From positions 15,918,714-15,982,713 of the forward strand of contig CAIIXF020000007.1 of NCBI GenBank assembly GCA_903813345.2: a stretch of 64,000 bases of DNA, in the 5' to 3' direction. Position numbers and translations under genes: made by a program. The stretch is from Owenia fusiformis. Lineage: Eukaryota; Annelida; Polychaeta; Sabellida; Oweniidae. Under the pieces are notes generated by a model. The model made no database searches. It was given only the letters and a program-made list of their open reading frames with translations, and was not told where the DNA came from. Below, piece by piece: positions 1 through 14,300 of the stretch (its first letter is position 1; each line of letters opens with the position of its first letter).

Positions 1-1813
1 CTTATTCTGAAAATTGTCTCCTGAAGGTCTTTCACACGACTACAGATCAAACGTCCCAAGCAGGGATGCGTTTACCGTTAACCATAAGTTTAACATTTTC
101 AAAAAGGGCGCAATAAGGTCGTATTTCAAAGCAATACATCACATTTGTGCAATTGGAGGGGTCATTCGTATACGGTCAACTTAACTGTCATTCTAAAAAG
201 CATCATCCATTTGTATTTATTTGTCACTGGCAGGTTTAAGAGCATCCATATAAACATTAATTTAAAAATGTCAACTCTGTATTCATTCCCCACCAACATA
301 GGGATTCGTAAGCAACGGGGCACTCTTCAAAAGCAGGGAGCGATTGAAAGATTAAGCTATTTATTAAAATACTTTTATCTCCATTTTACCAGAACCAAAA
401 CAATATTATCAGCACACCATTAGAAGGCTTATCCATTCTTCTTAAATCTTATTTTAAACAAATGTTTGCTGTATGTGTAGCTATTTAAAATCATGAAAGC
501 GTCTGTAATATTATCTATATATTATGTCAGTCAAATGCACATCACTTCCCAAAAGTCTGATTCAAATCTGTTATGAAGGACGGTATACGTTTTTCAATGA
601 TGCGCCGAATTATGTTAAGTTGCTATCTATTTCATATGTCCAAACTGTATGTTGTTAGTATGAGGAAAATATTTCGCCATTTCCTTTAAACGTTCTATAC
701 GTTACAGTTCGTTTTTTAGTTTCCAAATGTTTCATTCAACTATGCCATAAAGGAGAAACTCCGTGTAAATGAATATTTCCTTTGTATTTTCTGTGCATGT
801 TTTGCTGATCTTTTAACTGTTTTTCAGTACTTTAACTAAATGAAAATGTATAGCGAAATTAATTAAATACGCGCTGTGTTTTGAACTTTGTAAAGGATTT
901 AAATTTGTAAAATTGTGCTTCCCTGCCTTGGAAAGCCACGCCTTCTCTATCATCGCCTTCGGGACGCTATGCAAACGGTATACGTCATTCTCATAAAGTT
1001 TAAGGGCGGCAATACTTCAAGTATACGTATAGGACGGGATGCGTCCAAATGAAACACACAATGGAAGTTGTTCATAGCGTACACGTAAATCATTGAATGA
1101 CGGGCATATCAGTAGTTCTACGATTGTTCACCGTGTTTATACGCCTATTTTTGTAATCATACATGGTCCACTGGCGGATCCAGATCCATCTTGCCCCCCC
1201 CACCCACCTTGTGCGCCAAGAAAAACATCATAGGGCCCAAAAAATGTTTTGGTAAAAAATTACATAGGGCCTCATAAAAACCGAGCCTTTTTGGGAATGA
1301 TTTGACAACCTAGGCCAAATTTTCAAAGAATGGGGGTTCAATTTTCTTCTGGATCCTCCAGTGTGGTCTAAGTTGTTAATTCGAAAAGGCCAAATAATTG
1401 CGATATTGAATGTGCAACTCATCACGGTACACCTCGCCCGACGAGTGACACGTGTTGGTAAAAGCTATCCAATCCTGCACATAGAACTCATGCATAATAC
1501 AACAAGTTCTGGGATTGAAATTGTATAGTAGTTTAAGCCAATTTACTGACTGAATTACTCAGTTGGAGTAACATTCCCGGGGAAACTTTCCCGGGGACAG
1601 ATAATAGTTCCCTCTATTGACCAAACTAGGTACTACACTTCACTCCACCTTTTGAAAATAACTAACTCATATATATATAAAGGTCTTGTAAAAGTCAAGA
1701 TTCCCAGCCAAGGTTAACTTAGACTGAATGCTTACATCACCCCCCATGGAATACATCTATCTAAAGAACCTGAATCTAAAGGATATTTGAAATGAAGATA
1801 TCGTATTACTTAC
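1..1813. other. Intron (3' side of visible gene), no exon recognised
   Basis: No coding sequence with PKD character and a phase-2 acceptor was found here, so the next exon probably lies beyond the window edge. It contains one short MITE (listed separately) and a near-palindrome of Smal-like CCCGGGG arms around AAACTTT at 1576-1596. The rest is AT-rich unique-looking DNA. Confidence 0.6.
1169..1363. mobile_element. Short hAT-like MITE with 5-bp target duplication
   Basis: 195 bp bounded by CACTGGCGGATCC and GGATCCTCCAGTG, which are inverted copies with one mismatch. TGGTC precedes the left end directly and follows the right end directly, a perfect 5-bp target-site duplication. There is no coding capacity. 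Five-base duplications are known for some hAT subgroups; the class is inferred. Confidence 0.75.
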
Positions 1814-2376
1814 TGATTGACTGTTGTAACTGAGTATTGGTCATGGAAATTCCATACAAATTCAAGGTTGTTTCCATTCTGCACAGTGGCTGTGACTGTC
1901 ACAGAGTTGCCAATCATAACAAGAGGGTCATCTTCTGTGGTTAAAACAATACCAGAGATAGGTTCCTCTACTGTAGTGTTCTTTGATTGAATATACCAAT
2001 CCACCTGGTTTGAAACATTTGTTCTGATGAAGTAAGAGCCAACACCTCCATATAAGTGCTGCTTAGTGAATCTGTAAACAGGCACTAAACCTTCTCGAAC
2101 CTGAGGCACAATTTGAAGGCCGATATCTGAATCTTCTGATGTCAACTGCACATCGACTCCATCACCGAAATCTAATGTTGCAGAAAATGGACGATCGCCT
2201 GTTATATCAACTGTGATTCTAGATGTGGAGTGTAAGATGACTGGGGGTGCAGTAATGGTGACATGTGAGATAGGGTGCTGAACAAAAACTGGATGGAACG
2301 CCATAGCTTTGCTGACATCATTTATGGCTTCAACTGTCACATTAACATTTTCAGGGATAGAAAATTTATGTTGCAC
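1814..2376 (-). CDS. Exon 13: end of PKD repeat 9, repeat 10, start of 11
   Basis: 563 nt, acceptor TTATTTACAG, donor CAATCA/GTAAGT, phase 0 in and 2 out. It starts VQHKFSIPENVNVTVEAIND, closing repeat 9. Repeat 10 follows with ATLDFGDGVDVQL and YFIRTNVSNQVDW, then EEPISGIVLTT and LEFVWNFHDQYS opening repeat 11. The gene must continue below this exon; I find no convincing next exon in 1-1813. Confidence 0.93.
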
Positions 2377-5300
2377 CTGTAAATAAACCAAGTTACTATA
2401 ATAACAATTCAAAAATTCAGAATCAAGCAAATTTTAGAGAATTTCAGTCTGTATTTCAGTTTGTCTAAGATGAGATGCAATATTTCAAGGATTTACCTTA
2501 TTAGCTGGAGTGAGTAATGATGTGTTGTCATCAAAGTTCCAGCGATATATAACATGAGAGCCACTAGTGTATGTGCTTTGCCAGCTGTCATGTTTAGATT
2601 CACTGCAAGTAAAATATTTCAATTCAAAATAATGGATTTTTCCAAAAGACTAGTCTTGGTTTGGAGAATGAAGTTCATCAGTCTACTGCATGTTACACCT
2701 GCTTTGGACAATTTTGATATTTTATCATATTATAGATTTAAATATCCCCTTTTGAATATCCATAATTTAATTTCAGTGTTATTTCTTTATTTTTCATAAA
2801 AAATTATTATCGCAGTAGACTGATAAACTTCATTCTCCAAACCAAGAAATGTCTTTTATTGAATACTGCACATTACGCCTGCTTCAGACAATTTTGATAT
2901 TTTTACATATTGTAGATTTAAATGTCCCCTTTGAATATTCATAAAAACATAAAAAAAATTACTAGCTCAGAAGACTGTTCTCCAAACCGAGACTTGTCTT
3001 TTAATAAATACATCTTGCGTTAAATATCCATTCATGGACCAATCCCATTGAGAGTAGTTATTTCAATAGATTGAATATTTTAGATGTGCTACTTGACATA
3101 GATATGTAATGTATTGTGGAAACACATTTTTGAATTGTTTAATGGAGGTAAATTTGTTCAATGGCTAGGTATTGTTCAATAGGTGTTTTCATCTTTGCTT
3201 TCTAAGAGTTGTCGTGTTTGTATCTAATATAATATAAAAAGTATAATCGAATCACTGAACACAACAATGTTCTAAATTGCACACTAGTAAGAATGATGCT
3301 CACAGAAAATATATTGATGATAATGATCACGAATCTAACAATACCAATTTATGACATACTTAGGCAATTACAGTAAAACTTGTCTTAAATGAACAAGACA
3401 ACACTTTGCCTAAAATAATTTGTATACTGAAACTTGTTAAGAGGAATACCTGTGAAAGTGAACACCTCAATGTCTACCCCTAAATTTAAACAATGGCCAT
3501 ATGTAAGTAAATGAACCTCAAAAGTTGAACACTATTTTATGGCATCAAAGGTGTTCCACTTTAACAGGTTCTACTACTATTCTATAGTTCAAAGGGAGCA
3601 TCAAACCAAGTTAAATGTTCCAAAACTAGTGTTCAAATTAAAGCTTCGTATTATCCTTTGTGCTGTTCATACAAAGAGGTGTTACTGCATCATAAATAAA
3701 AATGTAATAAAGACTTCATATATCCTTGGATTTGTAAATGAAAGGATAAAGACGACTTCTACATTTATAATCTCAAACTAATGAAGTGCTTCTCCTGAAA
3801 GTAGATCCTCTATAACTCCTCACAATTCCCCTAATCATATCAATTATATCTTGGCATACAACTGGCTTTATTGGCCCTCAGAGAGACAGGAATTGCTGCA
3901 AGGAACTCTTCAAACATGGAGGAGATAAATGCAGAAGACCATCCAAAATTGTAATTTGTGTGAAGCATAATTGAGGCTGACATAGGTTGTCTATTTCAAA
4001 TGAACAATTATGAGTTGGATGACAATTGATTGTAGCTTAGGGAGATGTTGCTCAAAGGTTATGCATTTCTCTTAAAGAAAATAAACTCTAATCAGATCTT
4101 TCCCAATGTAATTTCATTGAAATATATGAGCACACTCTGTGAACTTCCAAAGAGAAAGCATACTAAAAGAACCAAACTATCTAAATAGCAAGATTCAATA
4201 ATATTAGAATGTCATGTGGGTCTTTGGAAAGGGCAATAGCTGAACGAAATACTTACATAGCAATCTTCTTAAGAGAAATGACAGTATAGATCATTGTAAT
4301 GTTGCAGAATTAAAGACAAATATGCGTAGAATACAAATGGCTAATATTGTAATGGAGGAGTGTCTCCCGGTGCATACTTGGATTAACATTGTAACACAAA
4401 TCAATCTCTTGCCAAAAAATAGAGTAGTTTCCACGTACATCCAAAATAATCATACAATACCATTAGGCATGTATTGAAAATAGCATCCGATCTACTCCCA
4501 CACAAATAATTTTGAAATGGAAATTGCATTTATACAATTAAGTAAGCAGTATTTTCCATTGTTCTGGCACATAACATCTTAGAATACAGTGTTTCTGTTT
4601 CTGACAAATCTCTCCTATAAAATAATAAGCAGCCATGAAAAATTATCAAACATTAAGAGTAAAATAATGCTTATTCAAATGTAATATCATCAGAATAGTG
4701 AAACCTTAAAGGCTTTCTATTTAATATATGATATCCTTTAGCATCTGATATTTCTTCAACATAAATCAAAACCTTTTTACAACTCAAGTGAATTTTTGCT
4801 CTCTCAGAAAATGTACAGTAGATATATAATTCTTAAATTATAAATGAGTAAAAAGAAAAGGGCTGTTCTAAAACATTAATAAAACTAGAAATATCAAAGT
4901 GAAAAAAACATTCATGGTCTTACCAGATCCATGTCTGAATAGTTAGAAACATACACCAGTCATTGAGAATCTGTACTGGGAGAATTCCAAAATAGAATAA
5001 ATACATAGGACAATGTGATTGAAAACAAGTAACTTATAAAATGAAATTATTTCCTCATGCATCTTTCATTAAAGCCTTTATAATCAGTATGTTGTGGAAT
5101 TCTCTGGAAAACTGACAAGAAAATGACACATCGGAAGACATGACAAGAAAATCACAATTCATTAGATTTAAGCCTCAAGGATGCAAGTATGAAAAACAAG
5201 AAAATTGTTCACTCTTAGATGACCTGTGATAAAAAGCAATATTAGTAGCTGATTTATAGCTACAAATAAGAAAGTCAATTTGACTTTAGATAGTCCTTGG

Positions 5301-8300
5301 CATCCCATTACTTCTGCAGATTTGCTTGACTGGTTTTTGATGACATCACTTTTCTTAGAAAATTACAAGATTTACTTTTGTTCAGTTCAACCATTTTCTA
5401 GCATCAATTATGGATCTAAATTTTAGTTATTACTACATATATCATAATATAGATACACCATGAAGGTTTTTGTATTTAAAAACTGGTACTATACATATAA
5501 TAACAATTAAACCTCGTCAATCTTCAAATAAAAATGTCGTGAAATAATCATGGGAGCTTCTGCCCTTCTCTGGCAATATCATGGGGCATCATGGGAACCA
5601 ATGTCCTTTTGGGCAGATGTGAGAGTCACTCTAACCCAATGAAAAAATAGTCTAATAAGACTAATACAATCTCATATCAAAGGGCAAATCAACAAGACCT
5701 TTAGTATAAAGCTGTAAGGGATATGTGACTAATAGTATTTAGTTCCATACATTAATATTTAGAAAGGGCTAAAGATGATCTATTTGAAATATTCAGACTT
5801 TTATCAAATTAAAGCATGTCTGGTAAATATCTGCTCTCTACTTAGGGCATCATATATTCATATTAAAACTTGACGTCGTCTTTAAAATGGCTAAGCAGTG
5901 CCACGAAAATCAAATCACAAAGATTATTGGGCTATAAATTCACAGTACCATTAGACTCACAAAGCCACAAGAGGCAAAATTTGGATGAAACTCATAAATC
6001 TTGTCTTCAATAATGACAAGCACTAAATGAACATTGTCATAAAAATATCAGATCTGTAGAAGAAAATCAATATTCTGGTTTAAATCTAGGAACTTTAGCC
6101 TTTCCTTTTGAGGAAATGTCTGTAACATTTCTTGTAGGTTTGGAAACAAGTACTTTGACATTTGGGAATATTGTCTGACAAGGTATTTGCAATGTTTTTG
6201 TTTTTGTTTTTGATGTTTTAACAAGAGCAGAGTCTCAATCTATAATGTTTCACCAGCTGATCAAATAGCATCCCTTTTGGTTCATTGGGTCAACATACTT
6301 TTTGAAGTTATCATTTAACACTAATCAATAATCTCATAATTATCTAATAACCCAACCAAGAGACGACTTGATTTGTTTCTCGCATTTGAATAATCCCAAT
6401 TCGCAGCACCATGTCAAACTGTTTTTACAACGTAATGTAAACGCCAGTATATATTATCATAAAAATATCAATTTCCTTCATAGAGAGCAAAATGACAAAG
6501 GAGACAAACACAGACAAATTGCAATTAAAATAAAATAATAAATAAAGGTGTGAAAATTATCTTTTTAAAAGAAAATAGGATCATTTGGTATAGATTTCAC
6601 TATGAGAATGGTAACTACTAACTACATGTCACCTCTCAAACATATAGGGCAAAATACAATGACACGGTACTTTAGTATTTCTAAGTTTGTTCAAAAATAG
6701 AGTACAGTAATTTAGGTTTTACTGAATCATATTTGGATTAGTTGATAAAGTATATCAAATAATATTCTTGTGTTATTCAAATGTTTCCCCTTGTGTACTC
6801 TCATTCTGAATTGGTCAAATTAACTTTTGTACTCTACTATTAAGTCAGTTCCCAAATCTATACATTAGTTCAGAGACTAATAACTCATTGACGAATGTGA
6901 CCTTTAGCAAATTAGAAGTCGATTGGCATTAATTGAAAATATGGAATTTGAAAATGAGAATGAAAAGCCTCTTCATTTTATCATTCCATGCCAGAATGAT
7001 AATCTCTCTCCGCAAATCTTGTCAACAGTAATCTCAAGAAATCCCCCGCCAACTTTCATATAATCTCCGTTAGAGTTATGAAAACGTGACTCATATCTAA
7101 GCAGTTTTTTTCTATAATAACACAGTGATTGCCAGTTAGACAACTTAACTGTAGGGATTCAAATTACAATCCTCAAAGAAGATATACAATTTTATTCATA
7201 TTATCTAATCATCAAAATTCTGAAAAAAGTAACTCATGGGAGCCGTGGATCATCTGATATACTAGAAATAGAATTCTAAGCATTATTGCTTGAAATATAA
7301 AATTGCATTACAGAATATTATCGCGTCATATCTTTTTTTAATGTAATCCAATGAATATGTCAATATCTCATAGGAATGACAGCATCAATATAAAATGATA
7401 CACGATCAATGCAATTACCTGTGATCATTTGTGCCATAGTGTTTCCCCACCATGTAAAAACTTACAACCACTTAATATGAGACTCATTGTTATGAAGCCT
7501 AATCACTATTTGTTCAATTCTTTTGTTGAAAAATAATCTGGTGACTTTTGGCACTCATTTTTTACAAATAATTAACATGCCAACATGTACATTGATATCA
7601 CATTAACATGTTGAGTGATAATGATTAATCTGCCCCTTATCACATTAAAAAACCATGAAAACATCTATGGTCAGTTACTTAGGTTGCTAAATTTAACATC
7701 TAAGAAGACAAATGCTATGTAGATTTAAACTGCATGCCAATCCTTTAAAAACGTTTGGTGACTGACATGTCAAAAGTGAGGAATGGTAGTCTGGGTTGAA
7801 GAATTGTAAATTGAGCGTGTAAACCAATGACATATATCTTTAACTCTAAGGAAGTAAGCATATTGAACTCTCCAATCATACTTGTATAGTAAGCTTACCA
7901 TTCATTCAATTATATTTTCAAAAATACTGGACTACTTTTTGCTGTCATGTTGATTTGACAACAAGAGACATACGTTAGTGGGTTGTATTTATACTTTATT
8001 TTAACACAAAATGAAACCACTATATACGGTGGTTCAGGCCAAATATGATCAATATTCTTCGAATATTCAAAAACTTAAAAACAGTAGAGAAATTTAGGAT
8101 CAATCCTGCTGTCTTAAATGATTTTAATACTAGGCATTAACATGCAAAATGTCACCACCTGCCATTTGGTACAGAGGCCAACTGTTGAACACCAACCGCC
8201 AAACACCACCCACAAAAAAAGTCGTTGACCATATAAATATCTCACTACTTGTGGTAGTGACATAAAAACTGTTTTTGTTAATTTTGTCTTTTTTACTCTC

Positions 8301-11300
8301 CTTCCAACTTCCTTTTTATCAATTTATTGTAAAACAAATTATAAAAAAACACAGCCTTAGTATTCATTCAATGACACCCAGGCCTATCCAGGCTCTAAAT
8401 AGAGTTGAATCTCTAAACTCCTGAACTGGCTTCTAGAGATCAGAGAAGTTAATGGATTGTAGAAGATTCGCCACAATCTACCGAGCAAAACTTCATAAAC
8501 ATAATCAATCTGTGTAAAAACCTATCAACAGTGACCAAGCCATATTCCTAGCTATAAAACAACGCTCAATAATGATTATAAAGCCAATATCAATATACAT
8601 GTATTGTAACGCATTTGTCAGACAGCTTATTCAAAGGAATTACTCGTTTAATGACATTTAAGCAGAATAAGAAAAATATTTGATTGTTTTTCCTGAAGTT
8701 CATCAACCTTCTGCATAAGTTATAATGATTTCCATAATGTTACATGGGTAAAATAAGTACAGTTATCTTGATATTCTTAATCCCAGAGCTAATATTTATG
8801 CTTTATAAAGATGAAAGAAGTCCTCATATTTCATTCAAGCCTTATAATGACTCCTATGTAATAGTTAATGAAATCCTGTACATGTATAGCTATTACATAT
8901 GTTGTAGTAATAGATTTTTGAAGCCATGTACTTCGTTAACCGAATCAATAATAAATAAAAATCCTAAATTACAATAAAACATAACTACTAAGGATACTTC
9001 TGAATTGTTTGAGGAATCATCAAGGAAATGAGCATGTCCAATCAAATATGTATTAGTACAAGCATATAAAAAAAACTTTTTGATCGACCCTTGTATGATA
9101 GCCAATCATACACATACTAGTGTTACTATAAATAAAGCAATAGAATAAATGTCACATTAAAATAAATGATACATTTTATTATTATTTGATAAAGTTCCAT
9201 CCTTTAAAACCATTCAAACAAACTCAATATTGATATATCTTTCTAACTAAAATATAACTATATGAAACAAACTATATATCTATATTCATACTTTGATCTT
9301 TGGTTTAGAATTGTTATAAAATGTTGCCCTTTGTAATTTGTCATTATTTGTTTAAACAATATCTCTAACGATTCCAATGATTTATCTTCCGAAACACAAA
9401 GGGCTTTCTTTGTACAAATAGCTTGTCTATAATTAATTTCAACATTCTCTCTTGTTGAATAATAGACTCAATAAAAGATACCATGGATACCAGGCTCAAA
9501 TGGTTTAGGTTTAAATACGTGGGCGGACGGTAGATGCTGCCATGTCGACTCTATTGCCAAAATAAGTCAACAAATTAATAATGTATAACCCATATGATTA
9601 CCACCTTGTCGGGCCAGTTCTAGGGGTTTTAGTGCTAGTTTAGAAAGCATTCATTTTTTTACTATATCAACCTGAGCAATATGTGACGTCATAGTGGCGT
9701 TCAATATAGCCGGTCAAGAATGTATTTAACGACCAAAATTTTCCCTGGGAAATTAGATATCGTTCAGTGTGTAAAATTTTCTTGCTGTTTCAGTCCTGAT
9801 CATTAACGGTGGTAATAATACTAATAACGTCATTTTCACGTGACAAAATATTGAAAATGTCTATACGGATTGAATAAATATTACATCGTTGATTGGCCGA
9901 TTGGTTTTGTGGTGTCTCACAAAACTGCGGGCAACTGCCAGGAGCAATATTGGGAGTGAACTCAGCTGGGGTTTATTTACACAGTGGTCAGTTAAATCAG
10001 ACAGATTTATCAAGGTGAAGTAGGAACATCGAAATATTGTGAATCAAGATGTGACAACCCAGGAATCATCTATGGATGGGATAGACAGATGGACGGACAG
10101 ACAGATGGACGGACAGACAGACAAATAACAACAATAGTTCATCCATGGGAGCTAAAATCTTCTACATTGGAGAACAATTTAGTTTGAGTAATGGAAGAAA
10201 TAATGCATTCATGGAGATAACAGCTATCAGAGTCCTGCTACAAAACTTGCATCACAACGACATATTGCTAACTCTACAGCCCTTTATGAACTGTTAACCC
10301 TACAGAGTCCAAGACAAGATTCCCTTTATAAACTATTAACCCTATAGGGTCTGAGAAAAGATTCCATTTATTAGACTATTATCTGTCAAAGCCTGTCCCA
10401 CAAATATATCCTTCATTAGCCTATGAAGTCTAACAAATATATTGTATATGAGAGTCGCCAAAAATATATCCTTTGGGAATACTAATATTTGGCAAAGTCT
10501 ACTCCACAAATACATCCTTAAGACCATTAACCTTAAACTCTGCCCCCCAAAATAATTGTTTCTGAGCCTATTATCTGTCAAATTCCCCAAAATAAATCAT
10601 TTATGAGACTTTAATTTGTCGAAGTCTATTTCACAAATACATCCTTTTAAAGACTGTCCATTAACCCTCAAAGTTTGACCCCAAATAATCTTTTAAGAGA
10701 TACAATCATTCCTGATTTATCAGAGTCCCACTTTATCTAACGCTTTCAAAGGATAATATTTCATAATACTATGTATGAAAAGTATACGTAGTATGACTAT
10801 GAGAGGTGTTGGTTAATTTAGAAGTATACATAGGTATATCCATATGTTCTCTTAAAATTATGATTTGACCCCAAATAATCTAAGAGATTTATTAGAGTCT
10901 CACTTTATCTAACGCTTTCAAAAGATAATACTTGCTCTGGATCCCACAATGAGATATAATCCATCCAATTCTGTCCCACAAATGCATCCTTTATTAGACA
11001 TTACCTCTAAAAGGCTGGGACACAATGCCCTCTATTAATTTATTAACCCTAAAAAGCTGTTACACAAAAGCATATTTTACTTGACTATTCACCTTCAAGT
11101 CTGTTACACAAATCATCCTTTATAGACTCTTAATCCCCTCAATGCCAAGGACACAATGTCAATTTCACGGCTCTATATTAGACTTTTAACTCTAGAAATA
11201 TGCTTCCAAAATGCACGTTCCCTTTCCATCTTTAAAAGACTATTACACTCAAAGTATTTTTGCTGTAACCCATCTTTTAGGAATTCCATCTTTCAAGGCA

Positions 11301-14300
11301 AAAATATACATGTACAGGGTGGGCAAAAAAAACAATACCCAAGTTTAACAATTAATATTATATGATATATGTTAAATCATGTACGATATAGCATTTTAAA
11401 TATAAATCATTTCCTTATAATATGACACCATTCAATTAAAAAAACTGTTGTTTTTTTTGTCGAGTTAGATGCTAAAATTGACACCAGGGGTGTCATGAGT
11501 GACCAAATAAAATTCACTTCGGATTTCCATACTGCGAAAAATAGAAGGAAATTTGAACTTTTGTGCATTTAGTACATTTAATTAAGTTTAGTGTAAAATT
11601 CACCAATATTACTTATATATTTTGAATTAACTTTCAATTGTGTATTACTCTTAAATAAATTTAAAATGATTCATTCAAGCATTTGGAAATTTGGGAATTT
11701 TCCTTTTTTGATTTTTGGTCACAACTGGTGTCGATTTTAGGCTTTAACTCCAAAAGAAAACAAAAGTTTTTCTATCAGATGGTGTCATATTGTAAGATAA
11801 GAAAATGATTTATCATTAAAATGATACATAATACATGGCATGGTTTAAGATATATTGTATGAACCATTCATCCTTAAACTCAGGTATTGTTTTTTTGATG
11901 TCCACCCTGTATGTATCATCGAGTCTGACTTTCAGGTTAAATTGTCTTGTAAAATGGCCATTGGGATGAAATATGCATGTATATTATGAGCCAGAAAAGG
12001 GCCTCATTTCTCGAAATAAATCTAGAGCTAATCAAGCCATTAAACACTGCCATGTTACTAAAACAATTGTCTAGAAGGTTTGAATTGACTAAAAGACTAT
12101 TTGTAGCATCAACCCAATGAAAAATATGAAAGGAATCACTCGTATTTTCCATTAGGCCTTGAAACCAGCCTGTTTATCAAAGTAATCCAAAAAGTCCTTG
12201 CTTAGACCAACCTTTGTAAGAAATGAAAACCTCAGTAACTCAGTATGCACATTTGAATTACCAGGAAAGGAAAGAATGGGTTAACATTAAGCATCAGACA
12301 CAAGTCAAATCAATTGAGATTGCAGCAAATTGCTACATTACTGGAAAGAGCTTAAGTTGTCCCAGCTTTTAATTGAGCAAATACTGGATCAAAGCGAATA
12401 CACACAAGTTCAAATCAAGCATTTTCGATAAAACAAGACAGACTAAAAGACTACATCTGTGGAAATTATCTCTTATTGACTAAGCCTAAAATATCGAAGA
12501 TCATTTTCACATTCTTAGAATAACCATACACTGCTTTGTTTGTGGTATGGCAAAGATTAAACATGGTTTTATTTTTAAAAATCATTTTTTTATTCACCAT
12601 GAATAAAGTACCTTGTTTATATTTCCAGTCATATTCTTAAATTTATTTAACAAACATAGAGAAAATTTAAAAGATCTATGGTAGTAAATACAAAGGTAAA
12701 AAATAATTGAAAAATATCGTTTTTGAAAATATAACATTTACTATTATGGTAATTAGGAATAACTCCTCTTGGTCTCTTAATTCATATTTCTTAGTCTATG
12801 AAATAAACAGTGCAAGAATGAGCAACTGCAGAGAGACTATTTGTAAGATATTCTACTGTATTGATCTTCTGTCCACATTTCTATACATATCCCAGCTTTA
12901 GTATAAGACAGTCCAATAATTAATGCGAATATAGAGGTTTACAGAGCAATTGATTTCGTATTGAGTCACTAAGTCAACATTTTGCATATTGTTTCCCAAG
13001 TAGGTTTTCAGATTACATTTGGAAACCTCCAGATTGGAATTAAAGCCAGTGGAAATAGAATAAATATTGGAGATGAAAATATTCCTTATCCACTGTATTG
13101 AAGAATAAAGACAAGTTAATATAAAATATGAAGTAAATGAATCAGAGTATGATGAAACTTTGTATGATTCTATATTTGATCTGTTTATTTAAAGTAAATC
13201 AAATTAAATTATTTGTGTAATATTGTATGATGGGTTTGACATATGAAAGGAGTATAATGTATGAAAGAGTGTACATAGTGTATATCCATATGTTCTCTTA
13301 AAATGTTTCTCAAATCTTTTTTTAATATTTACCTTGATTTTCTAAGATAATGTAACATGAATCTTTTTCTATTTCAGTGCTAACTTTGAGTGATCACAAT
13401 TGCATTAGAACATTATCGTTGACTTATAATCACTATGGTAACACTGACAATGGCACCCTGGAGCAAATCAAAATCTGTTTGGTAGATATGAATCTTTTCA
13501 TTTGGGGATTTTGTTTACTCATAATGAATGATTGCCCAAGTGCGGCAGATCTGATGAGGTCAACGTCTTTCCATTTTTGATTGAAGCCGACTTCATTAAA
13601 TGTGTAACAAATGAACAATCATACAATATGGGTGAAGAACTGGATAAAATGTCACTATCCACTTTTATCAACTGATTTGGAGCTGTATATCTGGGGCAAC
13701 ATTGTGATAATACCTATTACAAAATGCTTGTAAAAGATTTCAGATAAGAATACTCTACTAAAAAAGATTTAATGAGAATTTATGGTACAGTATCTTATGA
13801 TACACAAAAGGTGGTATTGTATGAAAAGTGTATGGTCAATAGAATCCCAAAGATGTATGCTATGATGACTGACCTTCCTACGGGAACAGCACTAGGGCCC
13901 TCTATAACCAACCCAGCTATACTCTCCTGTATAACCAGCATAGACTCCAGTACACAGCGTGTATTCTCCCCATGGGTTGACATATTAATGCTTACAGGAA
14001 ATAGCCCTGCTTCCTGGTATAAGTACTCCCAACTGTAACATCAAAATATTGAATTCAACCTTAAAATTGGTCTTTTGAGTTAGGTAAACTGGGTCAACTC
14101 ACCCCAAATCAACTCGAGCAAAACATTAATAGTCAAATGGTTTTTGAGTTACAAGACAAATGTCTTTCTTCTGACACCAACTTTATGTGTTTCGACTAAT
14201 TGAAATCAGGAAGATTTGTCGTGTTTGGTCTCAACGTTGCCTTCATTTGGGTATTCATTAGGCAGACTTAACAAGACACGTCCTGTAATTTAGTTATACC

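Larger units (their letters stand above)
2603..13873. other. Long intron between exons 11 and 12 (11.3 kb)
   Basis: AT-rich intron without host coding sequence that I can support. It carries the fold-back at 2654-2846, a possible pogo-like MITE near 3371, one copy of a dispersed short repeat at 8131-8275, a GACAGATGGACG-type microsatellite at 10084-10122, a degenerate repeat field at 10250-11140 and a MITE at 11315-11909. Stretches 3.6-8.1 kb and 11.9-13.8 kb show nothing else. Confidence 0.7.

Noticed and set aside
1228-1425. 65-codon minus-strand frame as the next polycystin exon
   Set aside because: It overlaps a MITE, has no PKD motif and no acceptor of the needed phase.
13772-14038. Plus-strand open frame of 88 codons
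   Set aside because: Antisense shadow of polycystin exon 11, which has PKD motifs and phase-matched splice sites.
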